Shown here: one piece after another, positions 23,940-36,300 of the stretch | Numbering within the stretch: the stretch's first letter is position 1 | Layout of the letters: every line of letters starts with the position of its first letter | NCBI RefSeq assembly: GCF_905404315.1 | Contig: NC_066290.1 | Span: 5,021,453-5,085,452, forward strand | Length of the DNA: 64,000 nt | Reading direction: 5' to 3' | Origin: Leptidea sinapis | Taxonomy: Eukaryota; Arthropoda; Insecta; Lepidoptera; Pieridae | Program-made: the position numbers and the translations under genes | The notes under the pieces: generated by a model | Seen by the model: only the letters and a program-made list of their open reading frames with translations | Database searches by the model: none | Told to the model about the DNA's origin: nothing

Positions 23940-24260
23940 ATAAGTATTTTAAAGTAAGAAAGTGGCATTCGTTTGGTCACCGAGCCAGCCTAACAGGTGA
24001 TAGGTGCACTCTAAGAGCCACAAGGTGGAACGTACCATCAGGTAAACGAAAGGTTGGCTGGCAAAAAGACGGACTGACGATATTGCAGATATCGCTGGGA
24101 AAACCTGGATGAATCTGCGCGAAAATAGAAAAACGTGGAAAAAGATGGATGGATGGATGGCGGCCTTCACCAATTCTCCATAGTTCGTTCGGAGTCTTCA
24201 TGCCCATGAAGACTGACAAAATAATCCAACTAATAACTAACAACTAAGTAAAAATAATCA
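23940..24260 (+). pseudogene. RTE-like LINE, C-terminal fragment
   Basis: The plus strand, with one frameshift, reads GHRASLTGDRCTLRATRWNV, GKRKVGWQK, then DDIADIAGKTWMNLRENRKT and WKKM. This is the C-terminal end of endonuclease-reverse transcriptases of the RTE type (pattern W-x-GH, RWT, R-x-R-GRQ..R-W-DD, W-x-x-x-A-x-DR). Another, different copy is at 59490-59690 on the other strand. Confidence 0.75.
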
Positions 24261-24317
24261 TGAACAGCATACACTAAAATAATACTGTTTAAAAATGAGT
24301 GTGACAAAATAAAACGC

Positions 24318-24353
24318 TTTATTTTATAATGACCTACTACTATTAATTTATTT
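24318..24353 (-). terminator. Candidate polyadenylation signals of SP-A
   Basis: On the minus strand AATAAA occurs at 24353-24348 and 24323-24318, within 60 bases of the SP-A stop codon. Either could serve. Confidence 0.45.
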
Positions 24354-24376
24354 TTATAAATATTAAAAGTACAATA

Positions 24377-27300
24377 TTAACTTGTTCGGATATTATCAAG
24401 GATCCAGTCCATTACTTTTGTGATTCTTGTATACAGAGTAGGTCTCTCTGTCCCACATCGCGATGCACCAACACTGGTCACTCCATACAAGTACCAATTA
24501 GTTCTATTGTCCTTTTCAATGCGACCTAAGAGAGGGCCACCGGAATCACCTGCACATGTGTCCGTTCCATTTTTCCCACCAGCGCAGATCCAAAAATCTA
24601 CAGACGATTGTCTTTTGTAATATTTTGAGATTATATTACGACACACGCGCTTTGGAACGAACCCCAAAGTAGTCTTTCTTTTTATTTGGGAAGGAACCCC
24701 TGCAAAATAAATAAATAAGTGAAATGACAGTTTATAGCATATCTAGTTCGTAAGCCTTTAATAAAATAAATACTAAATACATAAAAGAACCTATATCGAA
24801 TTGTTGAAAAATTGAAAAAAAAAAAAAAAACCAGTGCTCTGTGAACGGCTGGATCACTTGGCGTTGCGTAGAGACGTCGCTTCATTGTGTGTCTTCTACC
24901 AAATTTATCACGGGGAGTGTTTCGAAGAGCTGTTTAACCTGATTCCTGCCGCCTAATTCCACCTTCGCACGACACGCCACAAGTTAGGTTATCATCCTCA
25001 CCATCTGGATGTGTGGCGGTCCTCCACAGTGCGTTATTCAAGGAGCTTTCTTCCACTTACTACAAAGCTGTGGAATGAACTTCCTTGTGCGGTGTTTCCG
25101 GGACGATACGACATGGGTACCTTCAAAAAAAGCGCGTACACCTTCCTTAAAGGCCGGCAACGCTCCTGTGATTCATCTGGTGTTGCAAGAGATTGTGGGC
25201 GGCGGTGACCCGTACGATCGTTTGTCCTCCTATTCCATAAAAAAAAATATATATAGGGAGTAGGGACCATAAATTAATTAATATTTTATGCATTGATTAC
25301 AGAACGCCGGTAACATATGCAACAAAAACCTAAACTAACAAGTTACTCATGGAAACTACGGAGGGTTTTATTTTGTTTTTATATTTACCGTTTTCTGTAA
25401 GTCCCCATCCAGCTGTCTTAAATTCTAGTTCTTTTTTGAATTCTTTGTTCGCGACATACGGGTCTGTAGGAAGGCAGACAGGTCTGACGTAATCTGTGAA
25501 AAAAAAAAATATATCTGATTCTGATCAGATCTGCTAGAGTACACTTATGTCTACAATCTTTAATAAATATTTTAGAAAACATTTTTGTATGTTTCTTTTA
25601 CTGAATATAAATTGTAAAACTAAATGAACGATTTAATTTTAATTTTGAATTTAGCACTTATAAAAAAAAATTGCACTTATAAAATGGAATCGATTCGTGA
25701 TACGGTAGATGTGAAACATCGAAACTATTAATATAAAACTATTCTAAATATTATATCACTCACTATAAGTATTTGTGTAGATAATTATATTGAAAATAAA
25801 ATTATGGTTTATAAAATATTGTTTATTTAAATAAATATGTCTTAATAGAGGATATGTAATTTAAATATAACATTATATATATTTTGAAGAAATATAAATC
25901 TTAGATTTATCTTTTATCTCCACGCTAACCTTGCAAATTCATTTTTCTTTTGATTTGATTTAAATTTTGTCGCAAAGAAGCGTGTGAGAGTAAAAGTGTT
26001 CTGTGCGTGTGGGACCCATTGCAAATTTATATGTAGGTATAATCCTGTGGTATAATCTATCGGATTCGCAGAGCACGCCCAATTTACTTTAAATTAAACG
26101 CCAAACCTGTAAATTTTTGATACAATGGATAACATGAATTTAATCTTTTTAGGAACCTTTAATGTACATGTGATACACCTAAAGCGGCGGGTGTTGACGT
26201 GAATTTGTTAACCGAGTTATGTCGCATGAGTAAGCCTTTAGTTACTCACATTGTTATGTGCTCGTTGTAAACACTTGCACGATGACCCAAGCCCTCTTGT
26301 TTTGTTTGTTCGATTGTATAAAAATCAACGTAATTGATAAAAGAAGAATTCTTTCGGGGAGTTAGTGGAAAATCTGGCTGTGATCGTGACCGACTGTGGA
26401 GCGCGATAATGTACAGGATAAACGAATATTACTCATGTTGATCAGCTAATCTAGAATCGGTGTTTTAGTCAATACGAGTATACACAGAGTGCCATGTTAA
26501 AATGAAGATTTTTATGGGTGCAATGAAATTAAGACAACGAGTATTTTAATGGTAATGTAATTTCTAGTAAAAAATCCATTAAAAAAAATAAAAATTTAAA
26601 AAATTAACGCCGCTAAGAGCCTCCTCGTCACAGTCCAAAGGCTTTGTTGTCCTGTTTGTACCTCTTCAAAGATTTTTTGAGGTCTATGGAATTGCATTTG
26701 CGATTCCTCAGCTCCTGAATCACTAAAAACGGCCATTTCGGGGTAGTATGCTCCGTTTTTTCCCAGTACCTTTTCTGCGCGGATTTTATCTCTTTTTTGG
26801 AGGTTTGGACGGTTGAACTACGAATTTTACAAGCTCATACAGCTATTAAAATCGAATCACAAAGATATCTGCTTTGAGTCACAATCAGGCAATTATGCAA
26901 CAAAAATAAACAATTCTACTTAAAATAACGAAAAATTAGTTTTAGCTGCCTGATAAACTTTTAGTTCAAAAACAAAGTTACGTCAAACTTAAAAAGGTGT
27001 CATTATTTTTTATAAACAAAAGCTTTTATGGACTTAACTTTTTTCATAACCAGAGTCTCCTTTTAAGTGCCAGTAACATATATTGGCTATTTAAAACTCT
27101 TTGGAACGAAATAAATACCAATAATGTAGAATAATCAAAACCATCCGTTTTTTGTAAAGAACGAATATTAACGAAAAGAGTTATTGTTTGAGTTGATACA
27201 GTGAATGTAAGTGACTTGTAACATTTAACATGTACCGTAACATATTTTTTAACCTTAAGTAAACATAGTTCGTATATATAATTATGTAAGATTATATTAT

Positions 27301-30300
27301 ATAATGTAATTATGTAATATTATACTTACTAGTAAAGGTGACTGGTTGGTCTAATCGTATTATTGCAATGTCTGCTCCAAGATATCGGGTTTCATTGTTA
27401 AAATCAGGGTATATCATAATATTATCAAATCTACGGACAATAGGCGTGTCTGAACATGTGTCCAGGTAGCAATCTTTTTTCATTGAAGCATCCCATTCCC
27501 CTAAACGCACGGATACTCTGTTAAAACAATTACAAAAATTTTACTTCTCATAATTCTATGTAGAGTTTTTACTATAGCATACCACTATTTTTATATTACA
27601 AAATAAAACACAACAATAAAAGATAATTGTATATCTAGGGTATGGAATTATATTACTAGTAATGTTTTTTCAGAAATATAGCTAACTTCGTCATACGTAA
27701 TTTGCTGTCTTTTTACTTTCAATATGAGTGACTTGTCATCCGTAAAAAATACTACCTTTTTTTCTACAAGATTTCTTAGATCGTTAAAGGAAGAAAAGTT
27801 GTCCGAAAATAAACCCTTGCGGTACCCTAATATTGAGAGGTGTCTTAAGAGGTCTACTTCCATTTATATCGAATACTAATAAATCATAATAAATTCATTC
27901 TTAATTTATTAAGTATCTATACTGAAACAGATATGTTTATTCTGGTTGGTAGTGCGTCTCGATTTAAATATTCCAGTTCCGGTTGGTCAGGAAAGACGCT
28001 ATGTTTTATATAACTATTGTAAGACATGGTGCTATAACAACAATTTTCGAACATATTGTTATATGTTTATATTTTTACATAAGTACATGACACATAAGCA
28101 GTTTTTTTTATCTAGGAATTTAAAAGCTAGAATTATTTGTACTGGGGTAACAAAATTAACATTAAAAATTTGTTTACATTCTTAACATTTTGCAAAAGAA
28201 GTGACTGCTAGTGGAGATAATTATTTTAAAATATATTACACAGAATTCAATATCATTTGCATACAAGTTCTCATATTTTAAAAATTTTTAGAACAATTTC
28301 CATAATCCCATAACCAACAATTATTCAACTGCTTCCTGAAAAGGTATAAGGTGCGTACAAAGTACAGATTTAGAAGTGAAACTTCTTTGAGAAACTTTTG
28401 TTAAATCTCGTTTATATATACTAATCTGTAATCTCTAAATCTAATATTTTAGGAAATATTAAAATGTATTTATAATATTTAGCTCACTGGTAACACTGTA
28501 AGTATAGATACTACTGATAAGGTAAATCATAGTTATTTATGCAACTGTTGTGTAATAAGGGGTATTAAAACACGAATGTGATAATAGTATCACATGAGTG
28601 TTTTAATACCTAATTATCAACAGTTGCATACAAAACTTTATCTACACCCAGAATATGAATCCTCTAAAAGATTCTGGAACAGTTAGCTTACTGCTAACAT
28701 TAAAACACCAGTTCTAGTAGTAACCTAATATCATTCATTACTGATTTTATACAAATAAAATAAGTATTAATGAAACAATTATTTATTTTAGTAGTAATTT
28801 ACATTTTGTATAGTGCAATGATTAAAATTCACTCGAATATAATGTTCTTTTGCAGCGTTTAAAATGAATCGCTCATTTTTTGTAAACAAAACAATAAAAA
28901 AAATCGAAGATAAATGGTGGGGATTCGAATAACCTACTTTTTTTTACAGCGCGCGATGTTCTGGTAGTGTGGAACGTGCGTAAACGAAAATGTTCTTTTT
29001 TTGAAATTCATACAGATACCACGCATCGAGCAATAAGAATGTGGCTGTCTGTTGAAACTCTTTGCGCACGAAGGGATCGAAAAAAATACATAGGAGTGTT
29101 GTTATGAAATTCAGTACAACACTCGTTTGCATGATGTATGGTTATTAGAACATTGGGTGTTTTAATGTTGGCAATAAGCTAACTGTTTCAGAATCTTTAA
29201 TAGAGGATTTAATGCATGGGCGTAGATAAATATTTAAAAAGATCTACGTTTACTGTAGTATAAGACGTTATGCGACAGAATCGCCATCTAAAGTTCTAAT
29301 TTTTAATTACTAAACGAATATATCAACCAATATTTTTTCATGATCTCCCTTTCTCTCTCGCTCGCTCTAACTCGTTCTCTTCCTACTCTCGCCACTTTAA
29401 TTCACTCATGTGCTCTCGCTTCATGGCTATGTGCTTCATGCTACGTTTGCCCTTTCTCATTCTCTCTCAATCGGTCTTAATCGCTCTCTCCCAAGTTCTC
29501 GGACAAAAACATGTTTGTGTCGCGTTTCATACCTAAAAATTTTACCCTAATGTGCGCAAAGAAGTTTCACTTCAATTATGGAAGAAGGTGCGGTAGAAGA
29601 ATTTTATAAGAACCTTACAATTGAATGCCATCCACGAGGCAATGCGCCGCTGTCAACACATGGCGGTCCGTTATGAGGGTGCCTGCACAGGCGTATCGTA
29701 CTGAAGCACTTGTGGCTGTAAACAATATATTAATCCTTAACTATCCAGAGTTACTATATAGTCATTTTAAATTTAAATTGATCTAAGCAATATTCTATAT
29801 TATACCAATACATATGGTCCCGTTTATCTTTCATTACTATCTTTGGACCGCATTGGCTTCGTCCGCATATCTCTATTAAAAAGGATTCATTCTTTGCGAC
29901 TACGAGAAACTTCAACACGATATCAATATTATGTAAATTACATATTTTGAGCGGCAGCCATCTTAAATTTCAAAAATAATCAAAACCTCGTGTAGTGTAT
30001 CTGATTTCATGATGACCATAAATCAATGTCAGCTGAAAGTTAGTTGTCTAAGTCAATGTACTCGTTGTAATGTATGTGAGTGAAAGAGAAGGAAGCATTA
30101 TGTCATCTCTAGCGCACGTGTGGTCGTGATACAGCAGTCCGCTGTGAGCGACGAGAGTGAGTGGACGCGTGTGTCTAAGAGCCGATAATATTGAAGAATA
30201 TACTACATTTTGGCGACGAGGACAAACTGCAGGACTACTGTGAGTTATTATAATTTTAAAAAAATAAGAAAAAGAAAGAATAAATACTAATTAAATTTTA

Positions 30301-33300
30301 AGTACAAATACGGAAAAGCAAATATCCTATTCGTTTAGTAGTTAAATAGTTATCTATGATGCGAGACAACCACATGATAATTGTTTTGTTGATACTGTAG
30401 GTTATAATTTTCGAGGATTTCGAAATTTGTTCTTTTTTATTTGTTGGTCTGTGGGTTACAGTTCACTTTTGTCGATTAACGTAATTGTTTTGAATTGCAC
30501 GTAGAAGACTACGGTAAGTGAACGGTAAGAACCGTGTCTAATTATTATATTAGTTTGTGTAATTGTGTAAACCACAATGGTTTGAATTCAAATGAAATTT
30601 TCTTTTATAATTTTATGCTACCGTCAATATTTAGAAGAATTACCTTTTGTTAATTAAATAAAAGATAACGTCTTAAATATAGCTAAGGTAAATTTCTCTG
30701 GCTTACTTCGATACGGGGTGGTAACTTTCACTTCACTTTCATTACCACCGTACAAGACCTGAGAATTAAATTGTAGTTTTCTGAAAATCATACCTACTAT
30801 TCGAATGGAAATATTTCAGTTCAATAACTAGGAATTAAGATTTTGACAGCCCTTTACAAAATTTTCATAGTTTCATTTTGGATCTAGTTTTAATAGAAGT
30901 GTGTAGATTCAATTAGATATTACTTCAGGGTTATTACTTACGTAGGGTACGTAGCGTGAACCGCACGCAGGTGATGCCTGTAAGGACTTCGTAACATAAT
31001 TCAGTACAGGTGATGCCTGTCAAAACATGATGTGAGGTGACATACATGTTTTACCAGATGATGCCTGGTAGTCCGGAAACAGGTGATGCCTGTAAGGACT
31101 TCGTAACATAATTCAGTACAGGTGATGCCTGTCAAAACATGATGTGAGGTGACATACGTGTTTTACCAGATGATGCCTGGTAGTCCGGAAACAGGTGATG
31201 CCTGTAAGGACTTCGTAACATAATTCAGTACAGGTGATGCCTGTCAAAACATGATGTGAGGTGACATACGTGTTTTACCAGATGATGCCTGGTAGTCCGG
31301 AAACAGGTGATGCCTGTAAGGACTTCGTAACATAATTCAGTACAGGTGATGCCTGTCAAAACATGATGTGAGGTGACATACGTGTTTTACCAGATGATGC
31401 CTGGTAGTCCGGAAACAGGTGATGCCTGTAAGGACTTCGTAACATAATTCAGTACAGGTGATGCCTGTCAAAACATGATGTGAGGTGACATACGTGTTTT
31501 ACCAGATGATGCCTGGTAGTCCGGAAACAGGTGATGCCTGTAAGGGCTTCGTAACATAATTCAGTACAGGTGATGCCTGTCAAAACATGATGTGATGTGA
31601 CATACGTGTTTTACCAGATGATGCCTGGTAGTCCGCAAACAGGTGATGCCTGTAAGGACTTCGTTATATAATTTAGTTCAGGTGATGCCTGTAATACATG
31701 TGATGCGACGTAGGTGTATCATGTGTGTGAAAGGTACTATGTAGTGTTGTATTCGGGTTACGCGCGTAACCCGAAGTTTGTATATGGGTAACGCCGTTTA
31801 CTGAAGTTCAAAGACAACTCATTAGATATTGTTAGTTTAAATTAAAACTATAGCGTTAGTTGAATAATGCAAGGAATAAATAATGAATGTGTCAGGTTAT
31901 TAAAAGCATGATGCTCATTTGATGACCAAAATATGACATTCTTTATTTATTTAACTGTCCACAGATTAAAATACGATGTCGAGCCTTACTTTGGAAAAAT
32001 TTGAATGCGATGGTGAAGCAGGATCTGTTGGAGCTAGATGGGAACGTTGGAAAAGAAGTTTATATATTTACTTGGAAACGGCTGATATTAATACTAGTTC
32101 AAAAAAACGCGCAAGTTTGTTGCATTGGGGAGGGCAAGAACTTCAAGAAATACTGTTTAATTTACCGGGTGGTTACGTTCAGGCGATAGATGATGGTGAC
32201 ATAGATGTGTTTGAAGTAGCAATAAAGAAGTTAGATGAATATTTTGCACCTAGACAAAATAAACGGTATGAGAGACACCTATTCAGACAAATAAAACAAG
32301 ATGAAAACGAGAAATTTGAAAAATATTTAGTTCGACTAAGACAACAAGCTTTGAAATGTCAATTTACGGATATCGATGACAGTTTGATTGACCAGATAAT
32401 TGAAAAGTGTTCATCGGAAGAACTCAGGAAGAAAGTGCTCCGGGCAGGCGAGAAAATTACCTTAAGTGAAGTAATAAACGAAGCAAATACTCTAGAGGTG
32501 GTAGAGCGTCAATTAGGTGATTTCAGCCAGAAAGGAAAAGACCAAACTATTCAAAAAATCGATACACAAGCGACGGAAAAGACATTCATAAATAATAGAA
32601 AAAAGACGTGTTTCCGATGTGGTAGCTGGAATCATCTGGCTTTCGATGCGAAGTGCCCAGCAAAAGGGAAAATATGTATTAAATGTAAAAAGGTGGGGCA
32701 TTATCAATCTCAGTGTAGAGGAACAGGCTTAAAACGAAGCAATAAAGATACCAAAGCGGAAATGAACGTAGACGCGAAAAGATCAAAGAAGTCGAGCCAA
32801 AGAGTTAAAAATACAGACCAAGCGAACGCGATAGAAAACAAAATTGATTATGTTTTTAATGTTCTCCCTAATGATACAATCACCTGCTTAGTAGGTGGAA
32901 CTCAAGTAGAGATGCTTATTGATTCAGGATGTCAATATAATTTAATAACAGACAAGACATGGTTTGAAATTAAAGAAAAAATTTTGAAGACAGGAAAAGA
33001 AGTAAAAAGTCCAAAAAAAACATTTGTTGCTTATGGAAGTGAAGTTCCTCTCAAGTTATTAACATCTTTTAATGCAGATATCCACGTGGGATCAAAAACA
33101 CAAAACACCAACTTTTACGTAATATGTAAAGGGACACGTAATTTATTAGGTAAGGCAACTGCAATAGCGTTAGGCGTATTAAAACTCGGATTAGACATAA
33201 ATCAAGTCGAGACGACACCTTTCCCTAAATTCAAAAATGTTCAAATACAAATACCAATTAATACTGATGTTAAACCAGTCGCACAACCTTATAGACGAAT

Positions 33301-36300
33301 ACCGATTCCACTTGAAGAAAAAATCAATTCAAAAATCGATGAACTACTTCAAAAAGATATAATAGAAAAAGTAGAAGGACCGTCTGAATGGATATCGCCG
33401 GTAGTGCCGATTTTGAAAGCTGATGGGGATGTTCGTCTCTGTATTGATATGAGGCGTGCAAATTTGGCAATCAAGCGAGAAAATCACCCACTACCAACCA
33501 TGGAACAGCTACTACCGAAAATCCAAAATGCTAAAATGTTCAGCAAATTAGATATAAAGGATGCCTTTCATCAATTGGAGCTTGTATCCGGCTCAAGACA
33601 TATAACAACATTCATATCTGGAAAAGGATTATATCGTTTTAAGAGGTTGATGTTTGGCATAACCTGTGCGCCGGAAATGTTTCAGAAGAATCTCGAAAGG
33701 GTCTTAATTGAATGCGAAGGGGTTGTCAACTTTATTGATGACATCTTGGTATATGGAAAGGATAAGGCAGAACATGACAAACGGCTGCAAAAAGTAATAG
33801 AAACAATAAGGGCGAATCACATAATGCTAAGAGAAGATAAATGTATCTACGGAACAACCAAAGTTCAATTTCTAGGACATGAGTTGTCAGATCAAGGAAT
33901 CCGACCACTTGACAAATATGTATCGGCTATAAAAGATTTTAGGACTCCTGTTAACATTTCGGAAGTACAAAGCTTTTTAGGGCTTATTAACTACATTGGA
34001 AAATGGATTCCTAATATGGCTACTCTTACAGAACCGTTGAAACTATTGCTTCGTCAAAAATCAGCCAGAAATGCTGATATTAGGGATTCTTGGGGGAAAA
34101 GTCAACAAACGGCCTTTTGTGCTTTGAAGGCCGCATTGAGTGACATACCAAATTTGGGGTACTACAATGTGGACGATAAAACGATGGTATTTGCAGATGC
34201 TAGCCCAGTCGGGCTTGGAGCAATCCTAGTTCAGACAAATAAAAGTGGTCCACGCATTATTGGGTTTGGAAACAAAACTCTCAGTGATTGTGAACGTCGG
34301 TATTGCCAAACTGAAAAGGAGGCTTTGGCATTGGTGTGGGCTGTGGAGCACTTCCACATGTTTCTGTACGGCAAGGAATTCGACTTAATCACTGACCATA
34401 AACCTCTTGAGGTTATATTCGGTCCGAAATCCAAACCTTGTGCGCGGATTGAGCGTTGGATACTGAGACTTCAATCCTATAGATATAATGTCATTTATCG
34501 TCCTGGAAAAAATAATATAGCTGACCCCTTGTCTAGATTATGTGCTTTTACTCATGATAAGACTCAATACAGAGACTACGTCCAGAATATTATTGAGCAT
34601 GCTAGACCAATAGCCGTATCGCTAAAAGATATTGAAGAACATTCGAAGACTGACGCTGGAATACAAAAAGTGAAACAGGGCGTATTTAATAAAAAATGGG
34701 ATGACTCTGTAAGGAAAATTTAGTACGGTCCTGTAAAGGATGCACACTGGTATCGGCACCAAATCCACCACACCCACTCAAGAGGAGAGAATTACCCACC
34801 CAATCCTGGGTTGATATCGCCATAGACCTTTTAGGTCCGTTACCGAGTGGTGATTACCTTCTGGTTGTAATTGATTACTATTCGAGATACAAGGAAATCA
34901 AAGTATGTCGAGACATAAGCAGTAAGAAAATGATTTGCTTACTTAAAGAGATTTTTAGCCGTTTAGGACATCCAGTTTCCATAACTTCCGATAACGGCAA
35001 ACAATTTGTTAGTACAGAATTCAAGGATTTCTGCTATGAAAATGATATAAAACTATTCAATTCAATACCTTATTGGCCGCAACAGAATGGAGAGGTGGAG
35101 CGACAGAACAGGGATATCATTAAACGTCTCAAAATATGTCAAGTAGAGAGAAAATGCTGGAAAGAAGCATTGACGGAGTATTTGACAATGTACAATAGCA
35201 CGCCACATAGTGTGACTGGGAAAACCCCGGCAGAGCTATTTTTTCAAAGGAAATTTAGAGACAAGATTCCGATGATAGATATTGCAGAACAAAGTTTTGG
35301 AGACATGGATGTACGAGATAAAGACAAAGAACAAAAAGAAAAAGGGAGAGAATATGCAGATAAAAGACGAAGAGCACGTGATGTTGATATACATGTGGGA
35401 GATAAGGTGTATGTAAAAAATGCCAATAAATCCAATAAACTTAGTCTAAATTTTGATACAGCTACGCATACGGTGAAGTCCAAAAACGGGGGAGACGTAG
35501 AAGTACAGAACGATGAAACAGGACAGCAGTTAAGACGCAACATATTGCATTTGAAAAAAGTGGAGGGAGAGTGGAAATCCGTGAACAAAGAAGTCGATGA
35601 ACAGAATTTAGAAATGGCAGTTGGGGGAAGTTCAGGAGAGGAGGTTGAGGATGATCAGGATTAAATTGAAGATCATAAATAATTTTATGTATACTGATAT
35701 ATATTAATAAAATTGTAGTTGATTTTGCGATCATGTAATCAGAAGCTAGGGTGTTAATAAATTGATCAAATAAGAATTTGTAAATTATTTCCTTAGACAA
35801 AAATTAATAAAATAAGGAAGGGATGTAGTGTATCTGATTTCATGATGACCATAAATCAATGTCAGCTGAAAGTTAGTTGTCTAAGTCAATGTACTCGTTG
35901 TAATGTATGTGAGTGAAAGAGAAGGAAGCATTATGTCATCTCTAGCGCACGTGTGGTCGTGATACAGCAGTCCGCTGTGAGCGACGAGAGTGAGTGGACG
36001 CGTGTGTCTAAGAGCCGATAATATTGAAGAATATACTACACCTCGTTCTTTACTATCCCAAGAACCTTGCAAATTATATCCATTTTGTTGAATTTATATT
36101 TTTCACAACGGCCATGTTGAATTCCTTGTCTGCCATTTCGAGAACGTTGGAAACAATTCTATTTCATTCGATAGCTTTGTTTTGCCATACTTAACACATT
36201 GCCTGTTTACTGATTAAGCACTGTATCCTTCCAGCCCCACTTGTAGAAATAAAACTATGTACCTACATTTATAGAGCTAAATAGTTATAAATAGGTCCAT

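Larger units (their letters stand above)
29991..36040 (+). mobile_element. Ty3/Gypsy (Mag-like) LTR retrotransposon, recent but defective
   Basis: A 6050 bp element in SP-A intron 3, transcribed opposite to the host gene. Order: 5' LTR, putative primer-binding site, a 1.7 kb leader with 112 bp tandem repeats, gag-pol in one frame, integrase in another frame after a deletion, polypurine tract (AAGGAAGGGA, 35813-35823), 3' LTR. Both sides carry CCTCG, a 5 bp target duplication (29986-29990, 36041-36045). No envelope gene is present. Identical LTRs mean insertion was recent on an evolutionary scale, while the integrase defect means this copy would need proteins supplied by others. Confidence 0.95.

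Noticed and set aside
30969..31705. CRISPR-like array
   Set aside because: Units are fully repeated at 112 bp without unique spacers and lie inside a eukaryotic retrotransposon leader; it is an ordinary tandem repeat.
35244..35800. Minus-strand open frames in the Gypsy element (114 and 112 codons)
   Set aside because: Low-complexity antisense shadows of the integrase C-terminal coding region.
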